Assembly (NCBI GenBank): GCA_036384915.1 | Contig: DASVLJ010000052.1 | Coordinates: 1-11,848, forward strand | Direction: 5' to 3' | Source: PKWO01 sp036384915 | GTDB lineage: Bacteria > Pseudomonadota > Gammaproteobacteria > Burkholderiales > Burkholderiaceae_D | DNA: 11,848 nt | Shown here: piece by piece, positions 6,861 to 11,848 of the stretch | Numbering within the stretch: position 1 is the stretch's first letter | Layout of the letters: every line of letters starts with the position of its first letter | Notes under the pieces: generated by a model | The model's input: only the letters and a program-made list of their open reading frames with translations | The model's database searches: none | What the model was told of the DNA's origin: nothing | Translations under genes and position numbers: made by a program

Positions 6861-7256
6861 ATGAAATCTTCCGAACGTACTGCCGTCCAGGAAAAAGCTG
6901 CCTTCACTGAGCGGCTCAAGACTGCCATCCGCAGTTTTGACGAAAATTTGCTGAGCCCGACAACTCTGGCGCGTGAATTCAATCGTCGATCAAAGAGCAG
7001 CACGGTTGCAGTAACTGGTGCCCACAAGTGGTTGACCGGGGAATCGATTCCTCAACAGCAAAAGATGGTCGTCCTTGCCAGTTGGTTAGGCGTCTCCGTT
7101 CAATGGCTCCGGTATGGTGTATCTGGCGAATCGCCGGTTCCCAGCGACAAGGACCAGAAGAGACAAAAGAAGTTGGTCAATAATTTCACGTCGCTCTCCG
7201 ACCGCGACAAGGCCATCGTCGAAAAACTGATCGACGAAATGCTGCGCCACAATTAG
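6861..7256 (+). CDS. Phage-repressor-like helix-turn-helix regulator
   Basis: With the ATG at 6861 it has 131 residues. The region 'FTERLKTAIRSFDENLLSPTTLAREFNRRS' followed by 'TGAHKWLTGESIP' and 'LASWLGVSVQWLRYGV' is an XRE/C1-type fold, with the recognition helix near 'VTGAHKWLTG' (about 52-61). This arrangement is common in Burkholderiales prophage-type repressors. The C-terminal part ('LVNNFTSLSDRDKAIVEKLIDEML') is a helix suited to dimerisation; no LexA-like peptidase domain is present. A GTG at 6831 is an in-frame alternative but has no ribosome binding site and sits inside the candidate operator; the ATG has GGAAAGG at rather long spacing. It is divergent from the five-gene set and convergent with the large HAD gene. 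Confidence 0.82.
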   Translation: MKSSERTAVQEKAAFTERLKTAIRSFDENLLSPTTLAREFNRRSKSSTVAVTGAHKWLTGESIPQQQKMVVLASWLGVSVQWLRYGVSGESPVPSDKDQKRQKKLVNNFTSLSDRDKAIVEKLIDEMLRHN

Positions 7257-7277
7257 TCGGCCAACAATATTAATTGC

Positions 7278-7337
7278 GGCGAATTCGCCATGGCTAAACT
7301 GGCTGCAGGGGAGCGCCAGGCATTCGACTTGCCAGTT
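7278..7337. terminator. Palindromes between convergent genes, possible terminator
   Basis: GGCGAATTCGCC (7278-7289) is a perfect 12-base palindrome. AACTGGC (7297-7303) can pair with GCCAGTT (7331-7337), the latter overlapping the stop of the minus-strand HAD gene. No T-run follows on either strand, so an intrinsic terminator is only a possibility. Confidence 0.2.
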
Positions 7338-7980
7338 AGTCTGCCTCGCGGAAGCGCACCAGCGACGTCCACCATTCCGCAAATTCGAGCAAGTTGGCGT
7401 GAGTCGATTTCGCGCGCTGCAATTCCGGCCCCTGGTTTGGGCTGCCATTAGGTTCACGAAGCACTAATGCCGTATGCACAGTATCCGGCATGCCGAACAA
7501 GAACGGCAGATAATCGTCAACAAAAGCCACCGCGCCAAGCGTCCGCATTGCTGCCGCCTTTGGGCTTTCCCCGCTCACGACGTTGCCGGTCGCAATTACC
7601 GACTCGATGGGAAAGCCGGCGCTACGCAAGTTGCGCAGGCGCGCGTCCCGGTATGTTTCGGCGATGGCGCTTACGCAGACCAAGGTGTATCCGGCGGCGA
7701 CCAGCAACTTGCAGGCGTCAACGGCGCCGTCGATCGCAGGAATGGTCGACCAGAAACCGTCGTCGAAGCAGGCGCGGAACCGCTCAAGATCTGCGCCTTC
7801 GACGCGCCTGACCTGCCAGCGATCCATGGGCCAATAGGCGTTGGCGTCGCGCAATGCCGGTCGTTCGCCGAAGGCGCGGTGCCAAGCGTCGCGGTAGCTA
7901 TGATGATAGTCGAGAAGGACGCCGTCGGCATCGAGAGCGATGATGGGCCGGGAATTCAGGTGTAAGTCGGTAGAGTTCAT
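7336..7980 (-). CDS. HAD-family hydrolase with cap domain
   Basis: A 214-residue protein with all four HAD motifs: motif I 'IIALDADGVLLDY' (D17, D19), motif II S104 in 'LVCVSAIAE', motif III K141 in 'SGESPKAAAM', and motif IV D155-D156 in 'VAFVDDYLPF'. About 70 residues between motifs I and II form a small helical C1 cap ('YRDAWHRAFGE' to 'FWSTIP'), which makes it a small-molecule phosphohydrolase of the phosphatase/5'-nucleotidase-like type, unlike the three capless HAD proteins nearby. The substrate cannot be told. The ATG at 7980 has no strong ribosome binding site; the true start could be a few codons inside. It is divergent from the HipB-like regulator, 144 bases apart, and convergent with the repressor-like gene. 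Confidence 0.85.
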   Translation of the reverse strand: MNSTDLHLNSRPIIALDADGVLLDYHHSYRDAWHRAFGERPALRDANAYWPMDRWQVRRVEGADLERFRACFDDGFWSTIPAIDGAVDACKLLVAAGYTLVCVSAIAETYRDARLRNLRSAGFPIESVIATGNVVSGESPKAAAMRTLGAVAFVDDYLPFLFGMPDTVHTALVLREPNGSPNQGPELQRAKSTHANLLEFAEWWTSLVRFREAD

Positions 7981-8124
7981 ACGGGAAATCTTACCGCGAA
8001 TCCGGATGCCGGCACTCCGGGCCTGCTGTTATTCCCGATGCGGCGTGTCATGTCGACGTATAACGGCTGCAATTCGAGGCGTTACGTCAAGGTTTGCGGC
8101 ATAACATCTTCTTTTCGAGGCGCG

Positions 8125-8436
8125 ATGAAGCGCTTGCTTACGACACAGGAATTGCAGGTTCTGCTCGGCGACAGCATTCGACGTGTCCGCCTGCAGCAGA
8201 ATATCGACTTGGCGACAGTCGCTAGGCGGGCCGGCATCTCGCGATCTGCGCTGCAAAAACTGGAGACCGGCGCCGGCAGCTCCGTCAAGACCCTCGTTGC
8301 TGTGCTGCGAACGCTTGGCCGGGAAGACTGGATCGAGTCCCTCGCACCGCAAGTTACAATCAATCCCCTGGATCTGGTTGGCGCCGGTTCACCGCGACAG
8401 CGAGCAACGGGGAATCGTAGGAAGAGCGTGACATGA
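8125..8436 (+). CDS. HipB-like XRE-family regulator or antitoxin (orphan)
   Basis: A 103-residue protein with a textbook XRE helix-turn-helix at about 15-64: 'LGDSIRRVRLQQNIDLATVA' then 'RRAGISRSALQKLETG' and 'SVKTLVAVLRTLG'. The tail 'PLDLVGAGSPRQRATGNRRK' is short and basic. This layout is typical of HipB-type antitoxins that bind their promoter and the HipA kinase. The frame is open from 8038, but the ATG at 8125 is preceded by GAGG and begins the normal N-terminus. Its stop overlaps an ATG (ATGA, 8433-8436), which is how hipB normally leads into hipA, yet that second frame stops after seven codons. So it is probably an antitoxin or regulator that has lost its partner. It may now regulate the divergent HAD gene. 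Confidence 0.85.
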   Translation: MKRLLTTQELQVLLGDSIRRVRLQQNIDLATVARRAGISRSALQKLETGAGSSVKTLVAVLRTLGREDWIESLAPQVTINPLDLVGAGSPRQRATGNRRKSVT

Positions 8437-8456
8437 CGCGGCGAACGGCACGATGA
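8433..8456 (+). pseudogene. Possible vestige of a lost hipA-type toxin start
   Basis: An ATG overlaps the regulator's stop as ATGA and reads MTRRTAR before TGA at 8454-8456. The coupling geometry suggests that a second gene once began here; nothing recognisable as HipA follows. The link to hipA is inferred only from position and from the HipB-like neighbour. Confidence 0.3.
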
Positions 8457-8498
8457 GAAATTGACGCGACGCAGTTGCTTGTACCACTACGTTTTGCG

Positions 8499-8539
8499 TC
8501 TACCATCGCTATGGTAGATAGCGAATTTGGATGGTAGAT
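8499..8539. promoter_or_regulatory. Nested palindromic site, candidate operator
   Basis: TCTACCATCGCTATGGTAGA (8499-8518) is an inverted repeat with perfect 8-base arms and a 4-base centre. Overlapping it, TCGCTAT (8506-8512) pairs with ATAGCGA (8518-8524). A further ATGGTAGAT stands at 8531-8539. Multiple half-sites like these are typical of operators bound by toxin-antitoxin or XRE repressors. It lies 60 bases after the HipB-like gene and has no intact gene downstream. Confidence 0.5.
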
Positions 8540-8554
8540 CGTTGTATTGCAACG
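8540..8554. repeat. Short palindrome
   Basis: CGTTG-TATTG-CAACG has 5-base arms with a 5-base loop, directly following the candidate operator. It may be an additional protein-binding site or the stem of a weak hairpin. Confidence 0.3.
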
Positions 8555-8684
8555 GATTTATGTGGAATTGCCTATTAAGCCGGTCGGTACGCGCTTACTT
8601 TTCGGCACCTCCTAATTACAGGAAGCTCACATTACGGCCGTTCGACGCACCCGTTATTTTAATTTTGCCGCGATTTTTATCGTT

Positions 8685-8698
8685 AGGCGGCTTCGCCT
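8685..8698. repeat. Short hairpin
   Basis: AGGCG-GCTT-CGCCT is a 5-base-pair stem with a tetraloop. No T-run follows on either strand, so it is not called a terminator. Confidence 0.3.
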
Positions 8699-8782
8699 TG
8701 GCTGGCGGCAGACGCCGATATGGATGAATTTGTCCTACACTGAGGCGTCGGGGCTGCTGCAATCGAGCATTTGCGTGGGGAC

Positions 8783-8884
8783 TTGACCGATACATCGGTC
8801 TCAACGCATCCGGGCAGACAGGGTAATCGGTAACTCTGGATAGTGGGGCGACGAAAGTCGGTGCTCTGAACCAATCCTTCGGGA
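8783..8884 (+). ncRNA. Hairpin-rich segment, possible structured RNA
   Basis: Three compact hairpins can form on the plus strand: GACCGAT-AC-ATCGGTC (8785-8800), CGAC-GAAA-GTCG with a GNRA tetraloop (8849-8860), and TCC-TTCG-GGA with a UUCG tetraloop (8875-8884). ATCCGG near 8808 and CTGGAT near 8836 could pair to enclose part of the middle. Stable tetraloop types close together in a non-coding stretch are suggestive of RNA, but I recognise no known RNA family and no promoter or terminator is clear. Confidence 0.25.
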
Positions 8885-9361
8885 GAAGCTAAAGAGAGGC
8901 AGCGGACACCTTGGCCTTGACGCATTTTAATTGGCAGCCGGAGCACGGTACCGGACGAGTGTCTACGCTGGGCGAGCTCCAGTTGAAAGCGGCGCCGCAG
9001 CACCTAATTCGACATAGCCGGCTTTCGCCCCCATTCCTTTGCCGGCCACCTTTTAGTCTGTTTTACACTGTTTCCCACGCCGAGCACGATAACTTTCGCC
9101 GTTGTGATCTCGGTCGGCCACGGGATTTCTCCCTAGAATCATATCTTTTCCGCTTGGAACGCATATGCTTCCAATTCAAAACGGAAAAATTATGCTTTGC
9201 TGCCGTTGACGTGCCGTCGATCAAGACTGGAACCGCCGATGTAGACTGGGGCGAAAATGGGAGATGGGCTCGGTTGCCCAGGGAACGCCTGGTGGGCTTG
9301 CATGGAGGGACGAGCGGGCGTAACGTGTAATCTTCGATTTTTTCTTTTTTTCGAGGCCATC

Positions 9362-9916
9362 TTGGTAGCGACGATCGACAAGGCCAAGGCCGCCAAAGTT
9401 GCCAAGGCCATCCAAGAGCTGATCGACGCCGGGCTGGTGGAGGCTCTGTCAGGACAGCCGACCGCAGTCGCGCGCGTCTTGGGGCGGCCCGCGATCCACA
9501 AGATCAGCAAGCGCGTGGCCGCCCGCGCGGTCGCGGACCCGGCCCTGATTGAGGCGATGGGCGGCTTGGTCGAGACTACCAAGGTCAGGGAGGCGGACGC
9601 GTGGCTGAGCACCGAGGAGGCCGCGCGGCGGACCGGCTTTTCGCGTCCGTTTATCATTGCGCTGCTCGATGGCCCGAACTACCCGGGCAAGGTGAACCGC
9701 AGCCCGAAGGGGCATCGGCGTGTGCTGGCCTCCGAGCTCGACCAGTGGCTTGCGGGATTCGGCGCGACCCAAACCAGCGTTCGTGCGCAGACGGTCGCCG
9801 ATACCCGCCGTGAGGCCATCCTCGGCGCCAAGCCTCCGACACAATCGGAGGTGCGGGCCCGCGCCAGTTCGCACAGAAAGGCGCTCGCTCGTGCTCGCGC
9901 CTTGGGCATCGCATGA
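9362..9916 (+). CDS. Excisionase-type HTH antitoxin of a PIN toxin pair
   Basis: With the TTG start at 9362 it has 184 residues. An N-terminal helical region of about 70 residues ('IDKAKAAKVAKAIQELIDAG') precedes an excisionase/MerR-like winged helix at about 82-131: 'LSTEEAARRTGFSRPFIIAL', then the wing 'VNRSPKGHRRVLASELDQWL'. The basic helical tail ('VRARASSHRKALARARALG') is the likely toxin-binding part. Such proteins pair with PIN-domain toxins in VapBC-like modules, acting as antitoxin and autorepressor. The start was chosen because GAGG (9352-9355) lies just upstream; the frame is open back to 9257, but that extension is Trp/Phe-rich and unlike the family. Its stop overlaps the PIN gene start as ATGA (9913-9916). 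Since the toxin is truncated, the antitoxin is probably idle. Confidence 0.82.
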   Translation: MVATIDKAKAAKVAKAIQELIDAGLVEALSGQPTAVARVLGRPAIHKISKRVAARAVADPALIEAMGGLVETTKVREADAWLSTEEAARRTGFSRPFIIALLDGPNYPGKVNRSPKGHRRVLASELDQWLAGFGATQTSVRAQTVADTRREAILGAKPPTQSEVRARASSHRKALARARALGIA

Positions 9917-10152
9917 CGGGATCCAAGCCGGCGCTCCCAGTCTTGGCCGACGCGGACATTCTGGTGAAGGACGTGGTGTCCCACGTCCTCGACGACCTGC
10001 ACGGGGTAGGGTTCATCGACCTGCGATGGACTGAAGAGATCGAAGCCGAATACGTCGAGCACCGCGCGCGGTTGAGGGCGCAGCTTAACGGTCGCCCCGT
10101 TGGCCAGTCAAACTCCTCCACTTCTGGCCGGGTCAAATTCCCCCACCCTTGA
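9913..10152 (+). pseudogene. PIN-domain toxin, 3' end lost to an IS21-family element
   Basis: The start overlaps the antitoxin stop. Residues 9-60 match the beginning of a PIN nuclease: 'PVLADADILVKDVV' holds the first acidic positions (D13, D15), and 'WTEEIEAEYVEHRARLRAQL' holds the conserved mid-domain Glu region. PIN toxins cut RNA at an acidic centre completed by C-terminal Asp residues; these are absent. After about codon 62 (near 10098) the frame runs into the terminal repeats of the insertion sequence and ends at 10152 with the unrelated tail 'SNSSTSGRVKFPHP'. A whole protein of this type would have well over 150 residues. It is almost certainly inactive as a ribonuclease. Confidence 0.75.
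10101..10148. repeat. Tandem terminal repeats of the IS21-like remnant
   Basis: TGGCC..GTCAAAcTCCtCCAC (10101-10122) and TGGCC..GTCAAAtTCCcCCAC (10125-10147) are imperfect direct copies, as expected for transposase-binding sites at an IS21-type end. Shorter copies of CAAATTCCCCC recur in the same orientation at 10390-10400 and 10438-10448, inside the istA fragment. Confidence 0.6.
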
Positions 10153-10217
10153 GCGCTTAGGCCGACGGTAAGGCCAGTCGCCACAAGGAGCAATCCCGCT
10201 GGCAGGACGTAACCTAA

Positions 10218-10237
10218 CCCCTTTGACATCAAAGGGG
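10218..10237. promoter_or_regulatory. 20-bp palindrome upstream of istA fragment
   Basis: CCCCTTTGACATCAAAGGGG has perfect 9-base arms around a 2-base centre and contains a consensus -35 hexamer, TTGACA (10223-10228). No -10 is found at the right distance. As RNA it would form a strong hairpin just before the istA ribosome binding site, a common way to shield a transposase from read-through transcription. Confidence 0.5.
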
Positions 10238-10247
10238 AGCATGGAGG

Positions 10248-10466
10248 GTGTATGTCTTGAAATCGAACAAACGAACCACAGTCGCCATACTGCTTGCCAA
10301 AGGCACGAGCCAACGCGAAATCGCCAGGCTGACCGGCGTGGACCGTAAAACCATCCGCAACATCGCCGGCAAACGGGTCGACGCCGAGCCAAATTCCCCC
10401 ACCCCGGCCACCGGAGCGCCGGCCGCAGGGAATGCGGCAAATTCCCCCGGTGGTGGAAGACAATAA
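10248..10466 (+). pseudogene. istA: istA N-terminal fragment (IS21 transposase)
   Basis: The frame opens with GTG at 10248 (GGAGGG just upstream; a TTG at 10257 is an alternative) and gives 72 residues. 'RTTVAILLAKGTSQREIARL' and 'TGVDRKTIRNIAGKR' form the HTH that begins IstA proteins of the IS21 family. Pro/Ala/Gly-rich linker sequence ('NSPTPATGAPAAG') follows, and the frame ends at a chance stop. The DDE catalytic domain and the istB ATPase gene are absent, so the element cannot move by itself. Confidence 0.7.
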
Positions 10467-10592
10467 AGTCGTGTCCTGTGTCGGCGCTAAGTGATTGATT
10501 TGTTTAGACCAGCAAGATGTTGTTTGAAAATAAAGTCCTATTACGACAGATCTTCAACCCGAGTCGGTGCGACGACTTTATTGTTTGCCACC
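10452..10592. mobile_element. 141-bp sequence bounded by 21-bp inverted repeats (MITE-like)
   Basis: The left arm 10452-10472 (GGTGGAAGACAATAAAGTCG and one more base) and the right arm 10572-10592, read in reverse complement, agree at 19 of 21 positions. Inside, AATAAAGTC occurs once more at 10529-10537 in direct orientation. No gene is enclosed and no clear target duplication is seen. It sits exactly between the truncated istA and the promoter of the intact toxin-antitoxin pair. It could be a small non-autonomous element, a pair of insertion-sequence ends fused by deletion, or a regulatory structure. Confidence 0.45.
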
Positions 10593-10595
10593 GCA

Positions 10596-10624
10596 TTGAA
10601 AGTAAGGCGATTTTGCATTACACT
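10596..10624 (+). promoter_or_regulatory. Promoter of the AbrB-VapC pair
   Basis: TTGAAA (10596-10601) and TACACT (10619-10624) are separated by exactly 17 bases and placed about 30 bases before the antitoxin start. Good spacing and a fair match to the sigma-70 consensus. Confidence 0.55.
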
Positions 10625-10628
10625 GCAA
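10613..10628. promoter_or_regulatory. Candidate operator overlapping the toxin-antitoxin promoter
   Basis: TTGCA-N6-TGCAA is an inverted repeat covering the -10 hexamer (10619-10624). VapBC pairs normally repress their own promoter, so a palindrome here fits autoregulation by the AbrB-type antitoxin. Confidence 0.45.
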
Positions 10629-10656
10629 GGTATCAACAAGATGAGGGCACAACACC

Positions 10657-10908
10657 ATGACCACATTGACTGTTACTGCACGAGGACAAGTGACGTTCCG
10701 GAAGGACGTATTGCAACACCTCGGCATCAGGCCAGGCGACAAGATCGAGCTGGACTTGTTGCCAGATGGTCGGGGGGTACTCAAGGCGGCGCGGCCCGCT
10801 GGGACGATAGCCAGCTTCGTTGGCCTGCTCGCTGGCAGAACGCAGAAGGTTGCCACCATCGAAGAAATCAACGAGGCGGCTGCACAAGGATGGGCAGGCA
10901 GGAAATGA
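10657..10908 (+). CDS. AbrB/MazE-fold antitoxin of a VapBC pair
   Basis: An 83-residue protein. Residues 1-45 are a swapped-hairpin AbrB domain: 'TLTVTARGQVTFRKDVLQHL' followed by 'GIRPGDKIELDLLPDGRGVL' is the family signature. The C-terminal part ('FVGLLAGRTQKVATIEEINEAAAQGW') is the flexible helix that wraps around and inhibits the PIN toxin. The ATG at 10657 has GAGGG about nine bases upstream. A well-spaced promoter with an overlapping palindrome lies just ahead. Its stop overlaps the toxin start as ATGA (10905-10908), securing more antitoxin than toxin by coupled translation. Intact and probably functional. Confidence 0.9.
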   Translation: MTTLTVTARGQVTFRKDVLQHLGIRPGDKIELDLLPDGRGVLKAARPAGTIASFVGLLAGRTQKVATIEEINEAAAQGWAGRK

Positions 10909-11300
10909 AGGTTGCAGTAGATACCAACGTTCTTGTGCGTGCCGTTGTGCGCGACGATCCGGCACAAGCGGCCATTGCCGCCACGGTCTTGACCGACGCC
11001 GAGTTAATCGCAGTCGCGTTGCCATGCCTATGCGAATTTGTCTGGGTGTTGCTGCGAGTATATGGGTTCCAACAAGTCGACGCTGCCAACGCGATCCGTG
11101 CGCTACTTGCCGCCGCGAACGTAGAGGTGAACCGGCCCGCAGTGGAGGCTGGCTTGCTGGTGCTTGACAAAGGCGGAGATTTCGCCGACGGCGTTATTGC
11201 CTACGAGGGCAATTGGCTTGGCGGGGAAACCTTCGTTTCCTTCGATAAGAAGGCGGTGGCACTTCTCGCGGCCCAAGGACAAGCGACACGCCTTTTGTGA
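10905..11300 (+). CDS. vapC: VapC-type PIN-domain ribonuclease toxin
   Basis: A 131-residue protein of normal VapC length. The acidic site is complete: D6 in 'VAVDTNVLVR', E44 in 'LPCLCEFVWVL', D95 in 'GDFADGVIAYEG', and D114 in 'TFVSFDKKAV'. VapC toxins are magnesium-dependent RNases that cut tRNA or rRNA; the target of this one cannot be predicted. It is cotranscribed and translationally coupled with the AbrB-type antitoxin. The open frame reaches far upstream (to 10491), but the ATG at 10905 is set by the ATGA overlap and the family N-terminus. It is closest in style to the FitB/VapC group paired with AbrB antitoxins. Confidence 0.92.
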   Translation: MKVAVDTNVLVRAVVRDDPAQAAIAATVLTDAELIAVALPCLCEFVWVLLRVYGFQQVDAANAIRALLAAANVEVNRPAVEAGLLVLDKGGDFADGVIAYEGNWLGGETFVSFDKKAVALLAAQGQATRLL

Positions 11301-11436
11301 TAGATACCAATCGAAAAAGCAGAGCCAGTTCCGTTCCAAGTTCCAGTCCGACAAAACGATAAGCCGCCCCTGTTGGATCGCGCGAGGTGTGTGAACCATG
11401 TATTAGCCCGTCCAGGGTACGCCTTTATTGTCAGGA
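11301..11436. other. Intergenic junction between vapC and the IS5 remnant
   Basis: Shorter than 150 bases. I see no terminator hairpin with a T-run after vapC and no IS5 terminal inverted repeat, so the left end of that insertion sequence appears deleted. Confidence 0.4.
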
Positions 11437-11848
11437 TACGACTTTAATGTGTGCTACTACCGGCTGCTGGAGCAACACAACCTGACGCGCCGGATATTCG
11501 ACGAGATCAATGGGCACTTGGCCAATAAGGGACTGGTCATGCGCGAAGGTACGATTGTTGATGCGACACTGATCGCTGCGCCACCCTCGACCAAGAACCG
11601 CGACGGCGAACGCGATCCGGAAATGCATCAAGCGAAGAAGGGCAAGCAGTGGTATTTCGGCATGAAGGCACATATCGGCGTGGACATGATCACGGGGCTG
11701 GTGCATGCGGTGGTTGGCACGGCAGGCAACGTCGCCGACGTGGCGCAGGCGCATGCGCTGCTGCATGGTCATGAGAAGGTTGTACTGGGCGATGCCGGAT
11801 ATCAAGGCGTGGAGAAGCGTCCGGAAAATGTGGGCAAGGTCATGACAT
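11437..11848 (+). pseudogene. IS5-family transposase, N-terminally truncated and frameshifted, runs off window
   Basis: From 11440 the frame is open to the window edge and reads IS5-type transposase: 'RLLEQHNLTRRIFDEINGHL', 'GLVMREGTIVDATLIAAPPS' with the first catalytic Asp, 'TKNRDGERDPEMHQAKKGKQ', 'WYFGMKAHIGVD', 'VGTAGNVADVAQAHALLHG' and 'GDAGYQGVEK' with the second catalytic Asp. The first 80-100 residues are missing. Bases 11436-11448 would continue the family motif (D-T-T-L-M) in another frame, pointing to a small insertion near 11449-11460. The third catalytic residue lies beyond the window. The gene is probably dead even if its 3' end is whole. Confidence 0.8.

Larger units (their letters stand above)
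8457..9361. other. About 900 bases without a convincing gene
   Basis: The open frames here (for example plus 8527-8727, plus 8911-9330 and minus 8683-9003) lack ribosome binding sites, domain signatures and consistent codon use. The stretch is patchy in composition, with AT-rich parts at 8457-8680 and 9050-9200. It holds the nested palindromes at 8499-8524, a hairpin-prone part at 8783-8884 and a self-complementary GCCGGC pair at 9017-9022 and 9041-9046. It may contain decayed genes, an untranslated RNA, or both. Confidence 0.5.
10101..10455 (+). mobile_element. IS21-family insertion sequence remnant (left end and istA start)
   Basis: The left boundary is at or near TGGCCAGTCAAACTCC, inside the PIN gene. 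Two long terminal-type direct repeats, a 20-bp palindrome and the N-terminal HTH of istA follow in the normal order. The rest of istA and all of istB are missing; the element ends where the 141-bp inverted-repeat sequence begins. The right boundary is approximate. Confidence 0.65.

Noticed and set aside
7474..7965. Plus-strand frame opposite the large HAD hydrolase
   Set aside because: All four HAD motifs are present on the minus strand; this is its shadow.
8527..8727. 66-residue plus-strand frame after the nested palindrome
   Set aside because: I considered it as the gene controlled by the candidate operator, but it lacks a ribosome binding site and the peptide has no recognisable features.
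8849..8884. Group II intron or RNase P fragment
   Set aside because: The GNRA hairpin prompted the idea, but the conserved domain V or RNase P core sequences are not seen.
9654..10463. 269-residue minus-strand open frame
   Set aside because: It spans the antitoxin, the PIN remnant and the IS end on the opposite strand. No single gene could fit, and no motifs are present.
10560..10576. Similarity of 'GAGTCGGTGC' to the end of a CRISPR guide scaffold
   Set aside because: Ten bases by chance. There are no cas genes, repeats or spacers in the window.

Overview
The window looks like a chromosomal segment of a GC-rich beta-proteobacterium, most likely Burkholderiales. This rests on GC-rich codon use in the two flanking core-type genes, a TolC-family outer-membrane channel and a family-4 glycosyltransferase, and on small HAD and helix-turn-helix proteins of types I associate with that order. 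The assignment is inference; no rRNA, tRNA or other taxonomic marker is present.

Layout. Positions 2-2951 hold two convergent core-like genes: the TolC-type channel (5' end outside the window) and the glycosyltransferase. From about 2952 to 8456 lies an accessory block with no visible integrase. Its minus-strand half contains an HTH-HAD pair (4147 to 3315) and, upstream of that, a tightly spaced five-gene set: a zinc-ribbon membrane protein, an exported cysteine-containing protein, an unknown protein, and two tandemly duplicated HAD proteins (6792 to 4237). A plus-strand phage-repressor-like regulator (6861-7256) is divergent from the five-gene set and probably controls it through repeated sites between them. 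A fourth, larger HAD hydrolase (7336-7980) is divergent from a HipB-like regulator (8125-8436) whose expected toxin partner is reduced to a few codons.

Positions 8457-9361 are about 900 bases without a convincing gene. They contain an unusual nested palindrome and a stretch able to form several short hairpins. From 9362 onward the window is a toxin-antitoxin and insertion-sequence graveyard. An excisionase-type antitoxin is followed by a PIN toxin gene cut short by an IS21-family remnant (direct terminal repeats plus the start of istA). That remnant is itself cut by a 141-bp sequence bounded by 21-bp inverted repeats. Next comes an apparently intact AbrB-type antitoxin and VapC toxin pair, and finally an N-terminally decayed IS5-family transposase running off the right edge.

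How the genes may work together. Small HAD phosphatase-like genes and HTH regulators recur (four HAD genes, three HTH genes within about 5 kb), and three regulator or antitoxin genes show ATGA overlaps with a following gene or gene remnant. This suggests an island that collects two-component regulatory or toxin-antitoxin-like modules. The part least explained by known systems is the divergently controlled five-gene set (4237-6792).
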